DNA of 64,000 bases. Source: Oreocharis arfaki. Lineage: Eukaryota; Chordata; Aves; Passeriformes; Paramythiidae. Position 1 is the first letter of the stretch. Each line of letters opens with the position of its first letter. Made by a program: the position numbers and the translations under genes. Shown here piece by piece: positions 35,421 to 49,115 of the stretch. The DNA lies in NCBI GenBank assembly GCA_013398015.1, contig VZRR01011628.1, positions 399,744 to 463,743 of the forward strand, given 5' to 3'. The notes under the pieces were generated by a model. That model did not search any database, was not told where the DNA came from, and was given only the letters and a program-made list of their open reading frames with translations.

Positions 35421-38400
35421 ACAGCAAACGCAAATTCAGCAGCGTGACTGGGATAGAGGGAGTGAAAGCCAGCTCATTAAATTGGGTATATTAAGAGCAG
35501 AGAACAGCGGCAAGAAGATCCAGATTTAATTTCCATGTACTAACACTTCATAACAGGGAGTTCAGGGGGATAAACAAGAGCACCTACCAGTAAAATCTGT
35601 CCAGTTTCACTGACTGGTGGATGGTTTCTCTCAGTTACCAAGTTGATCAGAGTCTTGAAACACTGAAGCTGACATCAAATGTTGATTGTATAAAGAACAC
35701 ACGTTTCACACTGCTGTAGAAGACATTATATCATAGGTGAGAAGATCATTACAGAACTTGAGCGACCTCAGCAGGTTTCTTCACCATACTCTCCCCCAAT
35801 GCACAGACCCCTGCCTTCTATTTCTGATAAATGAGCAGTCTAACAACGCTTCTGCCTTGGACCTGGCAGCCTAACTGAGACTTATCCTGTTTTGGGTTTC
35901 TTTTTTTTTTTGATTGCTATCAAAGATGATTCGCTCTAGTCAATAGCTTCTGGCCACCCCAAGAACTCAACCAAACTAGTAATTTTGCTAAGAAGCAAAG
36001 ACTTCCAATCAGATTTCACTCATGCAAAAGGATTTAGAATTTCTGAATATTGTTCTGGCATTTGGGTCACAGTGAATCTCACTATGTTTCTGGGACTTCA
36101 TACTTCATTAATTATGTCTGGATTCAGCAAGTGACTTACTCTCAGAATGAGGACAACACATTTTCTTGAAAATAGAAAATTTTTTTGGCTATTTTGTTTT
36201 TTTTTCTCTCATTTTTCTCTCTCATTTACAACCACATGTCAGTGCTGGTTTGTTTATTTGCTTTTTTGCTTGTTTGGCTGTTATTTACAGTGTCTCCAAA
36301 ACACCTCCTTAGAGGATATTAAGGTTAGGGTGAGGAGCAGTTTCAGGCATCATGGAAAATATTCTGCTCCTGACAGTGTTTCTAAATATTTTGAGCATTG
36401 ATAAGTCTTGGCATGAAGAAATTAGATAAGTAGAAGGAAAAAACAAGAAAACATTTTAAAAGAATGGAGTATAAGACCACAGACAAGAAGTATCCATGCT
36501 GATGATCTATTTTATATCCCTGGAAATCCCAAAAATGCACATTTTCTGATTTAACGTGTGGTGACCCATTTAAACAGTGATGATTTTGCTAGATAAGACA
36601 AACTCTGAGCAACACCCAGACAAGCACCCCCTTACATTTCATTCTGAGAACAAATTTCATTCCCAAGACTGAAAAGCTTCCATCCATTTTAATGAGAAAT
36701 GAGTAAGAACCACAGCGTTGAAGTAAGGAAGGAAATTTTGCAATTCACAGCTTTACTGGGTCTTTTTTCCAAAAAAAAAGTTTTGGTCTCATGGTCAACT
36801 CACAACTTCTCGGCCATCTTAGAGTTTATCATAAAATTCAAACACTTTCTCCTTTTAGCAACATCACGTACCTATGTATACAGGATTATTGCACACTCTT
36901 CACACATTCTCCTCCTTCCCACCCACTTAACAAGGGGGGAATTGCTACAAAAATTGCCAAACACTGCTTTATGCCTCCCACAAGAAGGGGGCATCATCCT
37001 GCCCAGGAGCTTGATATTTTTTTCAGGGAAATTCACTCAGCAGGGAGGAGAATCATCTGCAGTAAAAGAAGAATTTTAATGGGCCCATTTTATAGAAGGA
37101 TTTGACAAGAAAATATTCCCAGTTCCTTGTTTCCCGTGGATCGATTTAGAAGTTTCGTTGAGCTTTTCATCCTTCAAGCTTCCTAAAGCTGTCCTTGATT
37201 TCTTTTTAATAAGATGCATTGAAAATATCCTACCACCCTAGAACATTATACCGAGGCTGCTGAGGTCTGGGGGAGGGAAATGCAGAGGGTTAATTTTCAG
37301 CTGCCTTCGTGAGTGGCATTAAACATCAAAAGTGCTTTAAATTAACTTCTTCCTCAGAAGAAATATTTAACAATTGCTGATGTGATGTGTGCCTTGACAT
37401 TTTGAAGGATTATTCAAAATCTTTTTGTGTTTAGGATAATGACTTTCAAAGCACTTACCATCCTGTGCCAGTCAAATGCAGCACTTTTGATTCATCACCA
37501 TGGAGGTATTAATAATTAAATGTGTTAAGATAATGGTAAGGTTGTGTGGCAAGCTGCAAAAACTTGAGCTGAGGTCTCACTACATCCCAAACTCATGTTT
37601 ATGTTCCCTGTTATTATTCCACTGCAAATAAGATCACGTTTATATCCTTTTTTCATTTCTATAGGCTTTTTTTTTTGTCAGTGCGCTTGCTTCATACAAT
37701 GTTCTAAGCCTAGGGATGGCCCTTAGTCGAAACTCTGTCAGTTCATGGATTTGTTTCCTGCAAGCTTCCAGGGAATGAGATGTGTGGTATTCCCAATGTG
37801 GAACTGTAGGGAAAACTGGCTGTACATACCCAGCTTCTGTTTTATTAATTGCTTGCTTAGTGCCTGCTCTGTCAATAGCATCCTTCTGAGAGCAACACTC
37901 ACTAACTTGAGTCATCTCATGGACATGAACTGAACCTGTCCATTCAGAAATCTTCTTTATTGTTATTTTTGATCCAGTTTGACACCGTGAAGCAAGCTCA
38001 TGGCCCCAAAATGCCATGCACAGTACATCTGTTTGGCAATAATCTTTGTTTCTCCAGCAGATTCAGTTCGAAAAGAAGTGGATGAAAAGAGGGAGAAAAT
38101 TATCATTGTTTGCCATTTAACATCATCAAATAATTAAGTTTTTAATTAATTGAGAAATTAACTGAGAGTTCTTCAGTCAACATTTGAAAATGGCTGGGGA
38201 GGTAGTGAGAATCTGGACTTCCTCTGCTTAGGGGGCATGGATAACTTTATTTTGCTGGATTTCAGAGGCTGCAGGAGGCAGCCCATGGCAGGAGCCAGGA
38301 CACGTTGGGTAGGTCCCTGAGTCAGAAAAAGTCCCTTGTTCATAAAAAGCTCGGAATCACTAACTTTCTGACAGAGCTGCAAATACCCATCATCCAGAAG

Positions 38401-38887
38401 CTTTAGGAAGAAAGGCTTCATTCAGGTTAGGTGACAGTGAGGAGCATTATTAAGACTTGGCTTTCTTTCAGGTTTTATTTTCTACTTTGAGGGTAGAAAG
38501 AAGATGACGGTGTCAAGTGAATCATTCTGAATTCCCCATAGGGCCAAATTATGCTCAGAGTATTTAATTTGAAGGATGGGTTAACCTCCAGTGAAGTGAA
38601 GCTGAAAAGACTACCACCAGAGTATTGCTGACAGAGATAAAATCCAGACATGTTAGAAATCTCCAATATTTCTGCCACAAATGGAAAGACTGATATCAGT
38701 TTATATACAAACAAAGCAGAAAGGAAGAGGTGCTTTAAACCCTTGTTTTAAAAGTTCTGAAAAACTTACAAAGAGTAAAGAGAAACATTGTTCCTTTTTG
38801 AGATGTAACAAGTGTTCTATAAATTAGCATATATCTACCTGTGCTTTTGTACTTAAAAGACAAATGACAGATTGAGACAGGCCTTGT
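35421..38887. other. Unassigned non-coding DNA
   Basis: No gene is recognised. The longest frames (36699-37079 plus, 126 codons; 37640-38017 minus, 125 codons) lack domains, signal peptides and splice context and are probably chance. The part 37290-37460 is repeat-free and AT-rich with homeodomain-type TAAT words. Confidence 0.5.
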
Positions 38888-38915
38888 GCCAAGCCCAAGG
38901 ATTCTTGGGCCTGGC
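38888..38915. repeat. Short hairpin (inverted repeat)
   Basis: The arms 'gccaagcccaag' and 'cttgggcctggc' pair over 12 positions with one mismatch around a 4-base loop. No terminator or RNA gene is implied in this eukaryotic context. Confidence 0.7.
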
Positions 38916-38969
38916 TTTTAGATACTCAGTCTTTCATTTGCACAAACACCTTTAAAAGAAGATGTAAGT

Positions 38970-38995
38970 AAAAAAAAAAAAAAAAAAAAAAAAAA
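38970..38995. repeat. Poly-A tract
   Basis: Twenty-six A in a row. No retroposed gene body is recognisable upstream. Confidence 0.95.
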
Positions 38996-41900
38996 GAAGT
39001 CAAGGAAGAGTTTAATAAGTGCCTAGCAAAGAATATTGGGAAAAAATTATTTTGCAAGTACTTTTAAGTATTTAATGATTGACTGATATGCATAGATTAT
39101 TGAGATAATCTCGTGATTTGTCCCTTTCTTTTATTTCTCGTCTTCTCGACAGAGATGACAGGATCAAACTGTGGTAGCCAGACTAGCTGAATTGATGCAC
39201 TAATGTTATGATATCTGTCTGTTTTCTTGGCTCTCTGAATGTTTTATTTCAACAACAGGACATCCATCCACACTCAGTCCTGGAGACAATGGACTGAGGG
39301 TGATAAACCTGTGGGAAGTACTCATTCATGAAGATACTCCACTTTGGTCTGTGGTCTTCCACTCTATGTGAATGCAAAAAAACTTCTTCAATTTTATAAT
39401 AAATCCTTGTGCTCAGATCCAGAACCAAGCATCATATTGTTATGACATATGTTGTTTCACCAGTTGCATTCAAGAAATTTAGACTGAGTAAATGTGCTCT
39501 TCACCTCCAGGGCACTAGCTTCAAAGTCCTGGCTAGTCAATAAGAACCTTAATGCTGAAGCCTTATTATCAGGGGACTCCATAAGATGTCCTGAAATGCC
39601 TTAGTTCCATTGTCTTCACTGCTTCTAAGATTGCTGCTAACAAAAACATCCTTTGACAAAATCAGTGAAGAATTCAAGGACTGTGTTTATTGGGTCTTGT
39701 CACATGTAGGAAAAAAATATCTGTTGATGCTGGGAGAGCAGAAATATCTCCCTGCCTCTCTCTTCCAGGCTAAAACCTTACAAATTTTAGCAAAGCTTTA
39801 AAAGCGGGGTTTACTGGATGTACTTTCATTCTTCTTGTTTGGCTATACCTTCTATTTTCCCCCTTCTTTGGACTTACTAGAACCTCTCAAAAAGCTATAT
39901 TAATTTAGAAAGAGAGGAGCAGCTGCCGGACGTGAAACATATGTTCAATTCCAAATGCTGCTAGTTGATGGAAAAACTCAGCTAGCTGCTCCCAGGGCTC
40001 ATTAGTCCCTCAAGGAAGTCTCCAAAACCAAAACAAGCAAATGTAGAAATAAGGACTGATTTGTGTTTTCTCCATTGCATCCCCTGTTTTGGTCCCATTT
40101 TTGCTCTTCAGCATCCACTCTATATAAAAGAGATCTTTTACATTCATTCCCATTTGGTTTTTTTACAAGCATATTCTCAAAAAATAGGTCGTTTTAGGGG
40201 CCAAAAATAAAGGGCAGATGCTATACACCAATCTACTGTTACAAAAAAAAAAAAAAGATTGTTAATAAGAAATCTCAGTTTCATTTAATATTTTTTCCAA
40301 ATTCTTTGGCCTACATACTTAGACAGGACAAACAACTTCCTGCCCACTTTCTGAGTTTATGAAAGTTTGTCGCTGTCACTGGCTGTGTGGATGGAATTAT
40401 TTCCCTCTGCTATGAAAGTTGACTCTGCAGCAATTGAAAATTTAACTAGTAAGTTTCTTGAAAAACAATGGGAAAATAAAATATTTCAGTGAAAAATTCT
40501 ACTGTCTATAAAAGTGCACAATTTATTAAAATATTTTGCTGAGTCTGCTCTAATGACCGAATAGTGTCCAGCTCATTTTACAGGGTAATTTTTATCTTTT
40601 TTAAGACATTTGCTGTAAGTTACTCATATTCCTCCACCCCCTTCTTTTTTTTTCCTCAAGTTTGCCCTTTCTATCTGGAAATAGTAGTAACTATATTTCC
40701 TCTGTTTTTGCTGCTCCCTAGGAAGACATCACAGCATATGATCACGTTTCTCTAGAGATTTTTTTGATTGTGGTGCATATGGGCTAAATTTTCAATGGAT
40801 GAATTTTAGGTGCACATTGAAGTGCAGTGAAGTAAAATTAGTAATAAAAGCAATTGCATCAAATTTACCTATCCTTTGAGGAAAAGGTTTAGCATTTGCA
40901 GTTGAACATTTGCCCTAACTTTTGCCTGTTTGCTCGTTGCTCCATAACTTTTACTGTTTGGACGAAGTTTGCACTATGCTTACAGTGTTCTTTGTAGTCA
41001 GCTGAGCAGAAATCAAAATCAAATAAAACAAGAAGGATAGATGAGAAATTATACTTATGCTTTACTGACTCTAAATGTCAAAGTCAATTAATGCTTTGTT
41101 TTTCTTCCTATTTTTCTCCAAAAACATTTCTCAGTTCCTCAGATGTTTGAACCTAGCTACTCTGCAGCAAATTCATTGCTTCAGTAGACCTATAGAACCT
41201 TATTGATTTTTATGGATCCTAGAATAATAATGATCAAGTTATGTGAGTTTTTTTTGAGGGCTGCATAATAAAAATATAAAAGGCCTGAAATTCAAGGAAA
41301 CAGCAATTGGATTCCTGTTTCCCACTGATTTTATAAAAATCTGGACTTGAGAGATTAGAAGATAAAGTGCGAATTTCTAAACCAAACCAACACTTCAGTT
41401 TCACTGTAAGCAAAGTTTTGAAACATGATCTGACAGGTAATACTTAAACCTTACAATTGTTTATATCCATTTAAAGTGTAATACATTCCCCTGATTTTAT
41501 TTAGCTAAAATTGAAGTACCTAAGCCAGGGAAAGATAACAATCTAATATATAAAAATCTCCCTGTAGCTCCCCACTGTATTTAGAGTCTATACAAATAAC
41601 TTCATAAAGTAGATATCAACTTTTGGATGGCTAAAATTAGCTGAAAAGAATTGCAGTGTAGTTATCTCCAAGCTCATAACTTTTAAACAATAAAATAAAT
41701 GTTTGAATATTTACATATCTATTTTGCTCTTACTCTAGAGATGCACCACGGTCATGGCTGGTTTGAATACCAAGGAGTCCTTCTCTGTCTTTGGATGTTT
41801 GAGATTCAGCAACTGATGTGCCTTTCACTAAAAAGGTTTTCAGTCCTTGAGGAAAACATGTATTGACCAAGCTGAGCTCACCTCCCAAGCACTGCAAACA

Positions 41901-43729
41901 TATTTATTTTTGTCTAGAAATAAGGAGAGGCAGTTCCTTCTTGCATTACATCTGTCAGAGCACTCATCTGAAATAGAGATCTGTGCTCACATCTCTTCCT
42001 CCTGCCAAGGGCAAGCCATACGAGCATGGGACCAGTGAGAAGCAACCAAGAATGAATCCTGCTCAGTAGCCCAGTGATGTTGATGACCCTCAAGGAGGAG
42101 AAAGATTCGCACTAGAGAAGGTGTAGTACGAGCATAAAACCCTGCAAGAGCCAGGGACAGGAGGCAAAACAGCCTCGCACCAGGAAATGGCCTTGGTCAG
42201 CCTCATCATGAGAGGACAAGTTTGTACTGCCCGGCTAAGGCTGAGGTATTTTCCTCATGCAAAGGTGGAAACAACCTTCTGGCCTTTGTGCATTGATAGT
42301 CTGTGCTTAATGAGCATAAAAGGCAGCCTGTGAAGCAAACAGTCCAATGTGATTTAAAGAGGCAATACTCCTAGAACAAATGCATGGAGTGTCTATATGG
42401 CTAAATCCATTGCAATCAGGCACAGGGAAAATGCTCCTGTCCTATGTATGAATCAGGCTGTCACTTCTACATACTGCACAACTCAGAGTATAAAGACATT
42501 TTGCAAATTTTTTTAAATCCTGGCAATTTTTGGATTTCAAGCTTTTTGTCTCAGTTATAGCTTCTTTTAAAAAAATAATAATAATAGAGAAAAATAACTG
42601 TTAGCACTGGGGTGATTTCAGACTACTTTTGAGGCCATGTAAAAACTCAGCTACGAAGCTGGTGTTTTTTATTTCTTCCTTTTCCTCTCTGTCAGGCTCA
42701 CAGACTCATTCAGTATGACAGCAGGTCACATATGAAAGAGGAAAAACAGGTTCCCTTCACGTGTTTTCAATTTGCCTTTTCTGCAATCCTCCAAATGAAA
42801 ATGTGTGTAATGGGAAAGCAGCACGAAAAGTGCCATGAGCCTGTCTTTTGCATTGAAGTTGTTGTTTTTCTATATAGAGCAATGGCTGTAGATTGGTGTA
42901 AATTGCCCTTTCTTTCACCAGATTTTGCAGCTCTTGTGGGAAGGACAGCCTTTTAGTAGCACATATCGCACAAAGGACCTGGATAATGATTCAGGTTCAT
43001 CTGAAATGACGAATTAATATCGGCCTATAATTTTACTATTGATAACTGGTAGGGTAGATTTGGGATAATCCACTCAGTGACAGACCATAATTTCTGTTTG
43101 GAGACTGAAAGTTGTCTAAAAAACAAGGACCGACTAAGCAACTAAAATAGATTGCTTTTTTCTCTTCCAGAAATGTGTTATATTTTCAGAATTAAAGGAG
43201 CTGTTTGGGATTAACTCACAAGCCTAAAGCAAAGATGTGTGGAGGTAAATTTAACACAGAGGTGATATGTTCAGTCTCTGGGGAGAGAGATAGAAATGAT
43301 GGTTGTCATTTTCACCTTATCTCCTTTGACAGAGAAAAGGTTCAGCAATTATGGCCCAATGGAAAAAAAAAAAGAAAGAGAAGAAAAAAAGAAGAAACTA
43401 TAATTTAAAAACCAGACAAAAAGAAGAGGAAAGAAAGCACCTCAGTGCATTTTCTTCTAATGATATAAATTTCAATTAACTGAATTGATAAATTAAGCTA
43501 TAAAGCAATGCAAACATGCAGAAGAAAAATTCAAATAATTTTTTTCTTCATGCTTCCAATTCTTTATAGTACATTACATCAGTTAATGGCAATTTGTATA
43601 ATTTGTGTAATGACATAAATTGCCATAAACTCTCACAGTGAAATGTTGTAAAAATGATAAATCAGGGATAAAGTATGGAGCACCAGGTTCATAGCTGCTG
43701 TAAATTCCATTAATGATATTGCAGGTTCT
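38996..43729. other. Unassigned non-coding DNA (4.7 kb)
   Basis: No gene is recognised. It contains a run of about 13 A (40243-40255) and a purine-rich patch (43360-43430). A patch near 42886-42915 ('tgtagattggtgtaaattgc') resembles words of old amniote repeats. Frames such as 41847-42038 and 42732-42956 have no motif. Confidence 0.55.
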
Positions 43730-44600
43730 CCAGTTTATACCTGCTCGCACCCCACTCCTACCCCACACCCTGTATGTGGTCAGGGAGGGATCAGGGGAAG
43801 AAGAGATGTACTAGCATCATAAAGAATCAAAGATGAATATCAGTAAGTTGCTTAAGGTCCAAAATGGAAAAGACATGACAAGGAAAATGTGGTTTGGTGA
43901 TGGGGCAGCCTAGGGCAGGACTGGGTCCCTTCTTTGCGGTGTCTGTTGCTGGTGTGGCTCCGGTCCTCTCTGACAGAGCCAGCTCTTCTTGCTCCGGCTG
44001 GAGTTTGAGACATCCAGCAGAGACCTGGTTTTGTACAGTTTCACAGACACCACCGTGTGTGTTGGACGTGCTGCAGATCAGAAGGAAGCGCGACACCAAA
44101 TCACCTTGTTTTGAACATTTACACCAACCCCCAAAGGAGCATCGTTCTTTCAAATCAGCACCGTATCCAGCCTAAGGGCTCCATCTTCTTCTCCTTCAAA
44201 ATCTGTCTCTGTTCTTGCACACGACAGGAGCCGGGAACTGATTTATAGCCAACATCCCAGCTCATTCTTAACATGTCCCAGGGCCTGCTGAGGTGCACTC
44301 TGCCCAGGCAATTCCTCGGCTAAGGTGAATTTGGGCATCCTGGTCATGCCATAGTCCTTTGCAGTGTCTGATTCTAAAATGCACCTCACCACACGACACC
44401 AACACTGAGACACTGTCACAAGGTGTGATGGGGAGGGTGTACACAGTCATTCTCACCATATTTTTAGTACAAAATAATGCTATATTTGGACCCATGGAAG
44501 GAAGGAATGGAACTCTTGACTTTCTCCACACTCCAAAGGCAGCATGAAGGCCATTCAGCATGGTTAAGTGTCCTATCAATGGTGTAGTCACTTGTGGGCC
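43730..44600. other. GC-richer block with two minus-strand frames, unassigned
   Basis: The stretch is richer in G and C than the flanks (most clearly 43890-44250) and carries overlapping 93-108 codon frames on both strands. None shows a known domain. On the minus strand a TATAAAT word (44242-44248) precedes the densest part. An old LTR or a regulatory island are both possible, and no ends or target duplication were found. Confidence 0.3.
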
Positions 44601-45834
44601 TGCACTTAAATTACAATCTGACCATACAGGCTTATCTGAAATTGAGTGACCATCTTCTTTCAGTTATGGCACATCTGTTATGGTTTTTTATCACTATCCT
44701 TTCCTTGCTACTGAGAAAGTGGAAAGACCTTGCAAGGATATTAAAATAACTCAGTGTGGTCAATAGACCCTCACAAAACACTGGCTGAACTGTGCTCAAA
44801 GCACTGAGTGGGTGTAAACATCAACCAGGTAAGTGAGCTTGTAGTATTTTCCAAAAGGGTCAAAATATAATGGAAGTGACAAAAAATGAGGTTGGAAAAA
44901 AAAAAAAGGTCAGGATGAAGGCTAAGGTAACTGCTCAAGGCTAAGAGCCTCACCTTATTGAGTGAATGTTTGCACGTTCTGTGTTATCCCTTCTGAAATC
45001 TCAAGAATTCTTAGCTCAGTCAGGTAGTACCAATTCCATTTCACTTCACGACTCCACATTCAAATGATGGCAGAGATATAATTGGCTTAATTGGTTTATA
45101 TGGTTTAAAAAATAAATCTCGTTTAGATGTATTATTTGTCACCATTTCATAAGTCCCCATGACAATTATCAAGACACATTTTTTTTCTGGAGTCTGGGAT
45201 AATACTCCAATGAAGATATGTGAACTCACATTGTGAATTACCACACTGGGGTGGCCAAAGCAGTGAGCATTTCAGGGTACTCCTCCACAGTGACTGAAAG
45301 GAGGAGACTGTCATGGCTCCAGAAATTTACATCTCAATAACTCCTATGGCTCAGGATTTCAAAGAACTTTAGCTGTATAAATTAATTCAGGCTCTATATA
45401 GAAACCTTCTTGATTCAAAACCCTCGGCTTTCTTTACATTGGCATCCAGCGTCCATCAAATGAAGATTGTAATCCTCATCCCCGTTCTTGAGCAGGAGTA
45501 AGGAAGGTAAAGCCAAAACTGGCAAAGCTGACAGGGAATTTTACCAAGCAGTAACTTGTCTTTTTCCATCAAGGCCTTGTTCCAAAGGTAGGTGAGATTA
45601 TGGAAATTGAAACCATAATCTCAATTTATGGTTTTTAAGGTAATGTCTTCCAAGAATGTGTTCTCAGGCCAGGGGAAAAGAGCTTCAAAGCAGGGATTTT
45701 TGCCTTGAGCTCTTATATGATTGGAGAATGCCCTAAATGTGCAAATACTTGTTGGGGTGGATGAGCTGGCAGCGGTAGAAGCTGGGATGCCAGAAAACCC
45801 TGGTCCAGGAGATCCCCTGCGCTGGTGGGTCAGC
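44601..45834. other. Unassigned non-coding DNA
   Basis: No gene or repeat family is recognised. Confidence 0.5.
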
Positions 45835-46040
45835 TCAGAGAACAAATAAGCTCCCCCTGCTCAGGTTATGGGAAAAGACTTCTTCTCCCATCAGGCAGTA
45901 CCTGTCTGGTACCTGGTCCCCCACTCCACCCCTTCCCTCTCCCCATTGGTTGTTGTATCCCTCTGCCTTCCCCCTGCCCCTGCCCCCAGGTAATTGGTTA
46001 CTGGTGCTCTGCCAGCCCCCTTTCTNTAACGCAGCCAAAG
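45835..46040 (-). promoter_or_regulatory. CCAAT / G-rich cluster, promoter-like
   Basis: On the minus strand two CCAAT words (about 45944-45948 and 45991-45995) flank G-rich sequence containing 'gggggcaggggcaggggg' (about 45971-45988). Further purine-rich sequence lies downstream. CCAAT boxes (bound by NF-Y) and GC boxes at such spacing are typical of promoters and of some LTRs, and the G runs could form a quadruplex. No transcript or TATA box is visible. An N lies at 46026. Confidence 0.3.
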
Positions 46041-46213
46041 CACTATTCTGATTAGTCACAAATAACTTTGGAAAGAAGGGATTCTTCTTAGTCTAAAGGA
46101 GGACCACAGTAAAACCTTAGTTCTGATAGAGTACACAATTTGTTGACTTAGATGTAGTCACAAGCCACAGAGAAAGTTAGTTAACAGTCAACAAGAAACA
46201 GAAATGATAATAA

Positions 46214-46330
46214 TATAGAATCATAGAAAATCCCAAGTTGTAAGGGACGCACAAGGAATATTGAAGTCCAACTCCTGACAATTCAAAGACAATTCCAAGG
46301 ATCACATGATATGCCTGAGAATATTGAAAA
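46214..46330 (-). mobile_element. CR1 LINE 3' end (GAGTTGGAAGGGA tail type)
   Basis: The reverse complement ends with the CR1 tail repeats ('tagaatcatagaa', 46216-46228). Diverged forms of the family blocks follow: 'agttgtaagggacgcacaag', 'gaagtccaactcctgac' and 'atgatatgcctgagaatatt'. It is the same 3' subfamily as at 9319 and 19063 and is strongly 5'-truncated. Confidence 0.82.
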
Positions 46331-48550
46331 ACAAACCAGAGAGGGGCAGGGAAGGTAATTTAATCTGAAAATAAATTATTTCATATTTTACATATCTTGT
46401 TTGTTTAACTGAAAAGATGTATTTAGATTAATAGTGTCAAGTAAATTAAACAAAACAGACCCATCCTCCCATTTTTACAGAGCCCACAAGAAGTGTGTTT
46501 TTGGGCCCTTCCTTTTATTTCTCTCTTTTGACTAAGAGAGATACAAAAGTAAATAATAAGAACAAAACCCTCAGATCAGGCATTAATTTTTACAGTGGAA
46601 AAAGACCAAAGAAAGCAGATACTGACCATGAGAAAACTGGAAAGTTGAGGTAAAATGCAGAGATGTGTTTATAACCATTAAAACAAATGCTTGAAGGCAA
46701 ATATAAAGAGAGTAAAGGCAGCAGTGCTTTGGGATACTAAGACAGAACTTATTTGTTCTAGTAGCTCAGAGAGGATCCAGTTTCTGCTATTATAAAAGAT
46801 AATTAGGAAAAACTGTCAAGTCTGCAGTTTAATCCTGCATACATCTGCCTGGAGTTTGCTTTGAAACCTTTCGGATCTAGAAAGACAATCTTGTGTAATT
46901 AGCTGAGGCCACTATAATCCATAAAAACATCTGATCACATTGATTTTCAGTCAATCAGGCTCTATCTGTCAACAGCAATTCTAGAGATCATACGAGAGGT
47001 CTTACAAGTACACAACTTAGCCCTCTAAGGTCATTTAAACTTTTCTCTAGCTTTTAAACTCAAAATAATTTTCAGTCGCCGGCTGCCTAGTGTTCCAAAT
47101 AAAATGAAAAGGTAATTAAAAAAAAAAAAAAGCCAGCAAAAACCACAAGAAAATATATATCTCTTTTTATATAAAAATGTAAATATATGGACAAATAGAT
47201 GAGTTTTTTTACATCTATGCATATTTCCACAGACATGCTTGAGAAGCGACCTGCACATGAGCTCTCTTTTTGTGTTCTTAGAGGGGGTTTTATCACTTTT
47301 GTAGAACAGAGGAAACTGAGAGTCCTTTCAAACTCCTATTCTGCCTTTAATTGTGATACATACCACAAAATCACAGGATAACAAAAACTGATAGTGCCAC
47401 TAATACAGTGTGTAAATCCTCATGGTGAAGGAGATGTTTTTGGGTCTAGATTATATACAGCAAGCCCTGACAGAGACCAGTTAGTAAGGTACTGAAAGTA
47501 TTTCACAGCAAAAACTTTGTCTTCTCAGGGGCCCCCTCCCACTCTTTTTTATACTGTGGTGCACCTGGTAATTTGCTGTGTTAACCACGAATGTTGTTCT
47601 GAGGTGGCTGTCCCTGACTCCTCCTACCCTTACAGTGTCTCTGGCTTTGATCCCTGTCATTTAGACCACTGCTCTTGGGAGGCAAGGGAGCTCAGATTTT
47701 CAGATGCAGGTTTAAAGAAGCAGAAAGCAAGGTTCTCCAGCTCTGCAGAAGTTATTAGATTTTATTTCTTATTCGGGGTTTTGGAGAAATGTGAACAGTG
47801 GAAGAATGACATCATCAAGTTGTCACAGGGGTTGCTATTAAGATTGCTCTTTATGTCACCTAAATTTAGCCATTTAAAAGTTGATTTCTAGTCCAAACTA
47901 GCAATTTATGCTGTCTTTATAGAGAACACAAAGATTAATTCCTTTAGAGACATGTCAGCCTAGCTGATTTTGATAGGTGTTGTTATAGGGTGAATCATTC
48001 TCTAACTCTCCTCATTCAACACTGTTAAATTTAGGGTTTAACCCCATCTTAATATTTACATTTGGCTAAATTTAAACCCAGGTTTATTGACACAAATCTG
48101 ACAGTGAAGAGTTACCTAGAAGAGAAATGGGAAAGACAGACGATGCTAGAAGTAAGGAAATTTCCTTGGTACAATGCTGAGACATATCCCCAAGTATTTT
48201 ATTTTCACCAAAACACAAGTGACCTCTATAAATCACATACTTTTATATCAATATGCATGTGACATCAAATCACCTATTACCATCCAACTTTCAGGCAGCC
48301 TGTTCAGTGAGACGTGGAAAGAATCTGACGATTTTCTGGTGAGATCAAAGATCATGGCATTTACAGGTAGTTTTCAGTTTTGCAACGATTGCATTATCTG
48401 CAATTTTTTTTGTAAAATTCTCAATTACTTCAAGTGGCCGGAACCCTCTTTGTGATGACTAAAAATATACACAGATGGGGTGACAAAATGAAGGATTCCA
48501 GGTATACTGTACCACATCTATGAGACAATGCGAAGTCCAGTAAAATATTT

Positions 48551-48602
48551 ACCATTTTCCAGTAAAACTGAGGCAGAGAGATTTAGTTCCTCAGTGAGTC
48601 CA
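48551..48602 (-). mobile_element. MIR-like ancient SINE relic
   Basis: The sequence 'accattttccagtaaaactg', then 'aggcagagagatttag' and 'cagtgagtcc', follows the reverse complement of the MIR 3' region ('ccattttacagatgagg.aactgaggcacagagag') with a small deletion. It is short and assigned by remembered consensus. Confidence 0.45.
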
Positions 48603-49039
48603 AAATAAACACTTTTCCTCTGTGAAGTGGTATGGAAAAAAGGGTAACGTTCTTGAGAATCCCTAAATAAATGTCATAAAGGAGCAACACTGTGTAATTT
48701 CTGAGTTCTGCTTATGCAATGAAGTTTCATAACCTTGAATATTCTGTTCAGACTGAAGATCTTAAATTAAAATGATCAGCATCTTCAGCAACCTTAAGAC
48801 TCAGCACTAAGCTTGGCTGATAGAAGGTTTTTCTCCGGGATAAAGTTGATGGGAGTTGTTTGGAAGAAGCACTTTTTGCCTGAACTGTAGCTTTCCTAAG
48901 GCTTGGAACTGGTGAAGTCAGTAAAAACGAATTGATAAGAGAACTAAAAGTCCTGTATGGCTTAAAGCACTAGTTTTAAGTCAAATTTGAGATGACGTGA
49001 GTAAGGGGCTATGAATCATGATTCTGGTAGTCTGGTCTT

Positions 49040-49115
49040 TTTACTAGCAACTAGTTTTGTAGATTTGAGGAAGATCTTTGACTTCTATGTGACATAGCTC
49101 ATGGCTCATGTATAA
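49040..49115 (+). mobile_element. Possible MIR-like SINE relic
   Basis: The words 'actagcaactagttttgtag', 'gaggaagatctttgacttct' and 'catggctcatgtataac' roughly follow the MIR core ('actagctgtgtgacc.tgggcaag.cacttaac.tct...cctcagtttcc'). Divergence is high and the call is weak. Confidence 0.3.

Noticed and set aside
37640..38017. 125-codon minus-strand open frame
   Set aside because: No domain, signal peptide or repeat signature. It overlaps a plus frame and has no promoter or splice context. Frames of this length are expected by chance in 64 kb.
47517..47891. 124-codon plus-strand open frame with several cysteines
   Set aside because: No known cysteine spacing or domain, and no splice or promoter evidence.
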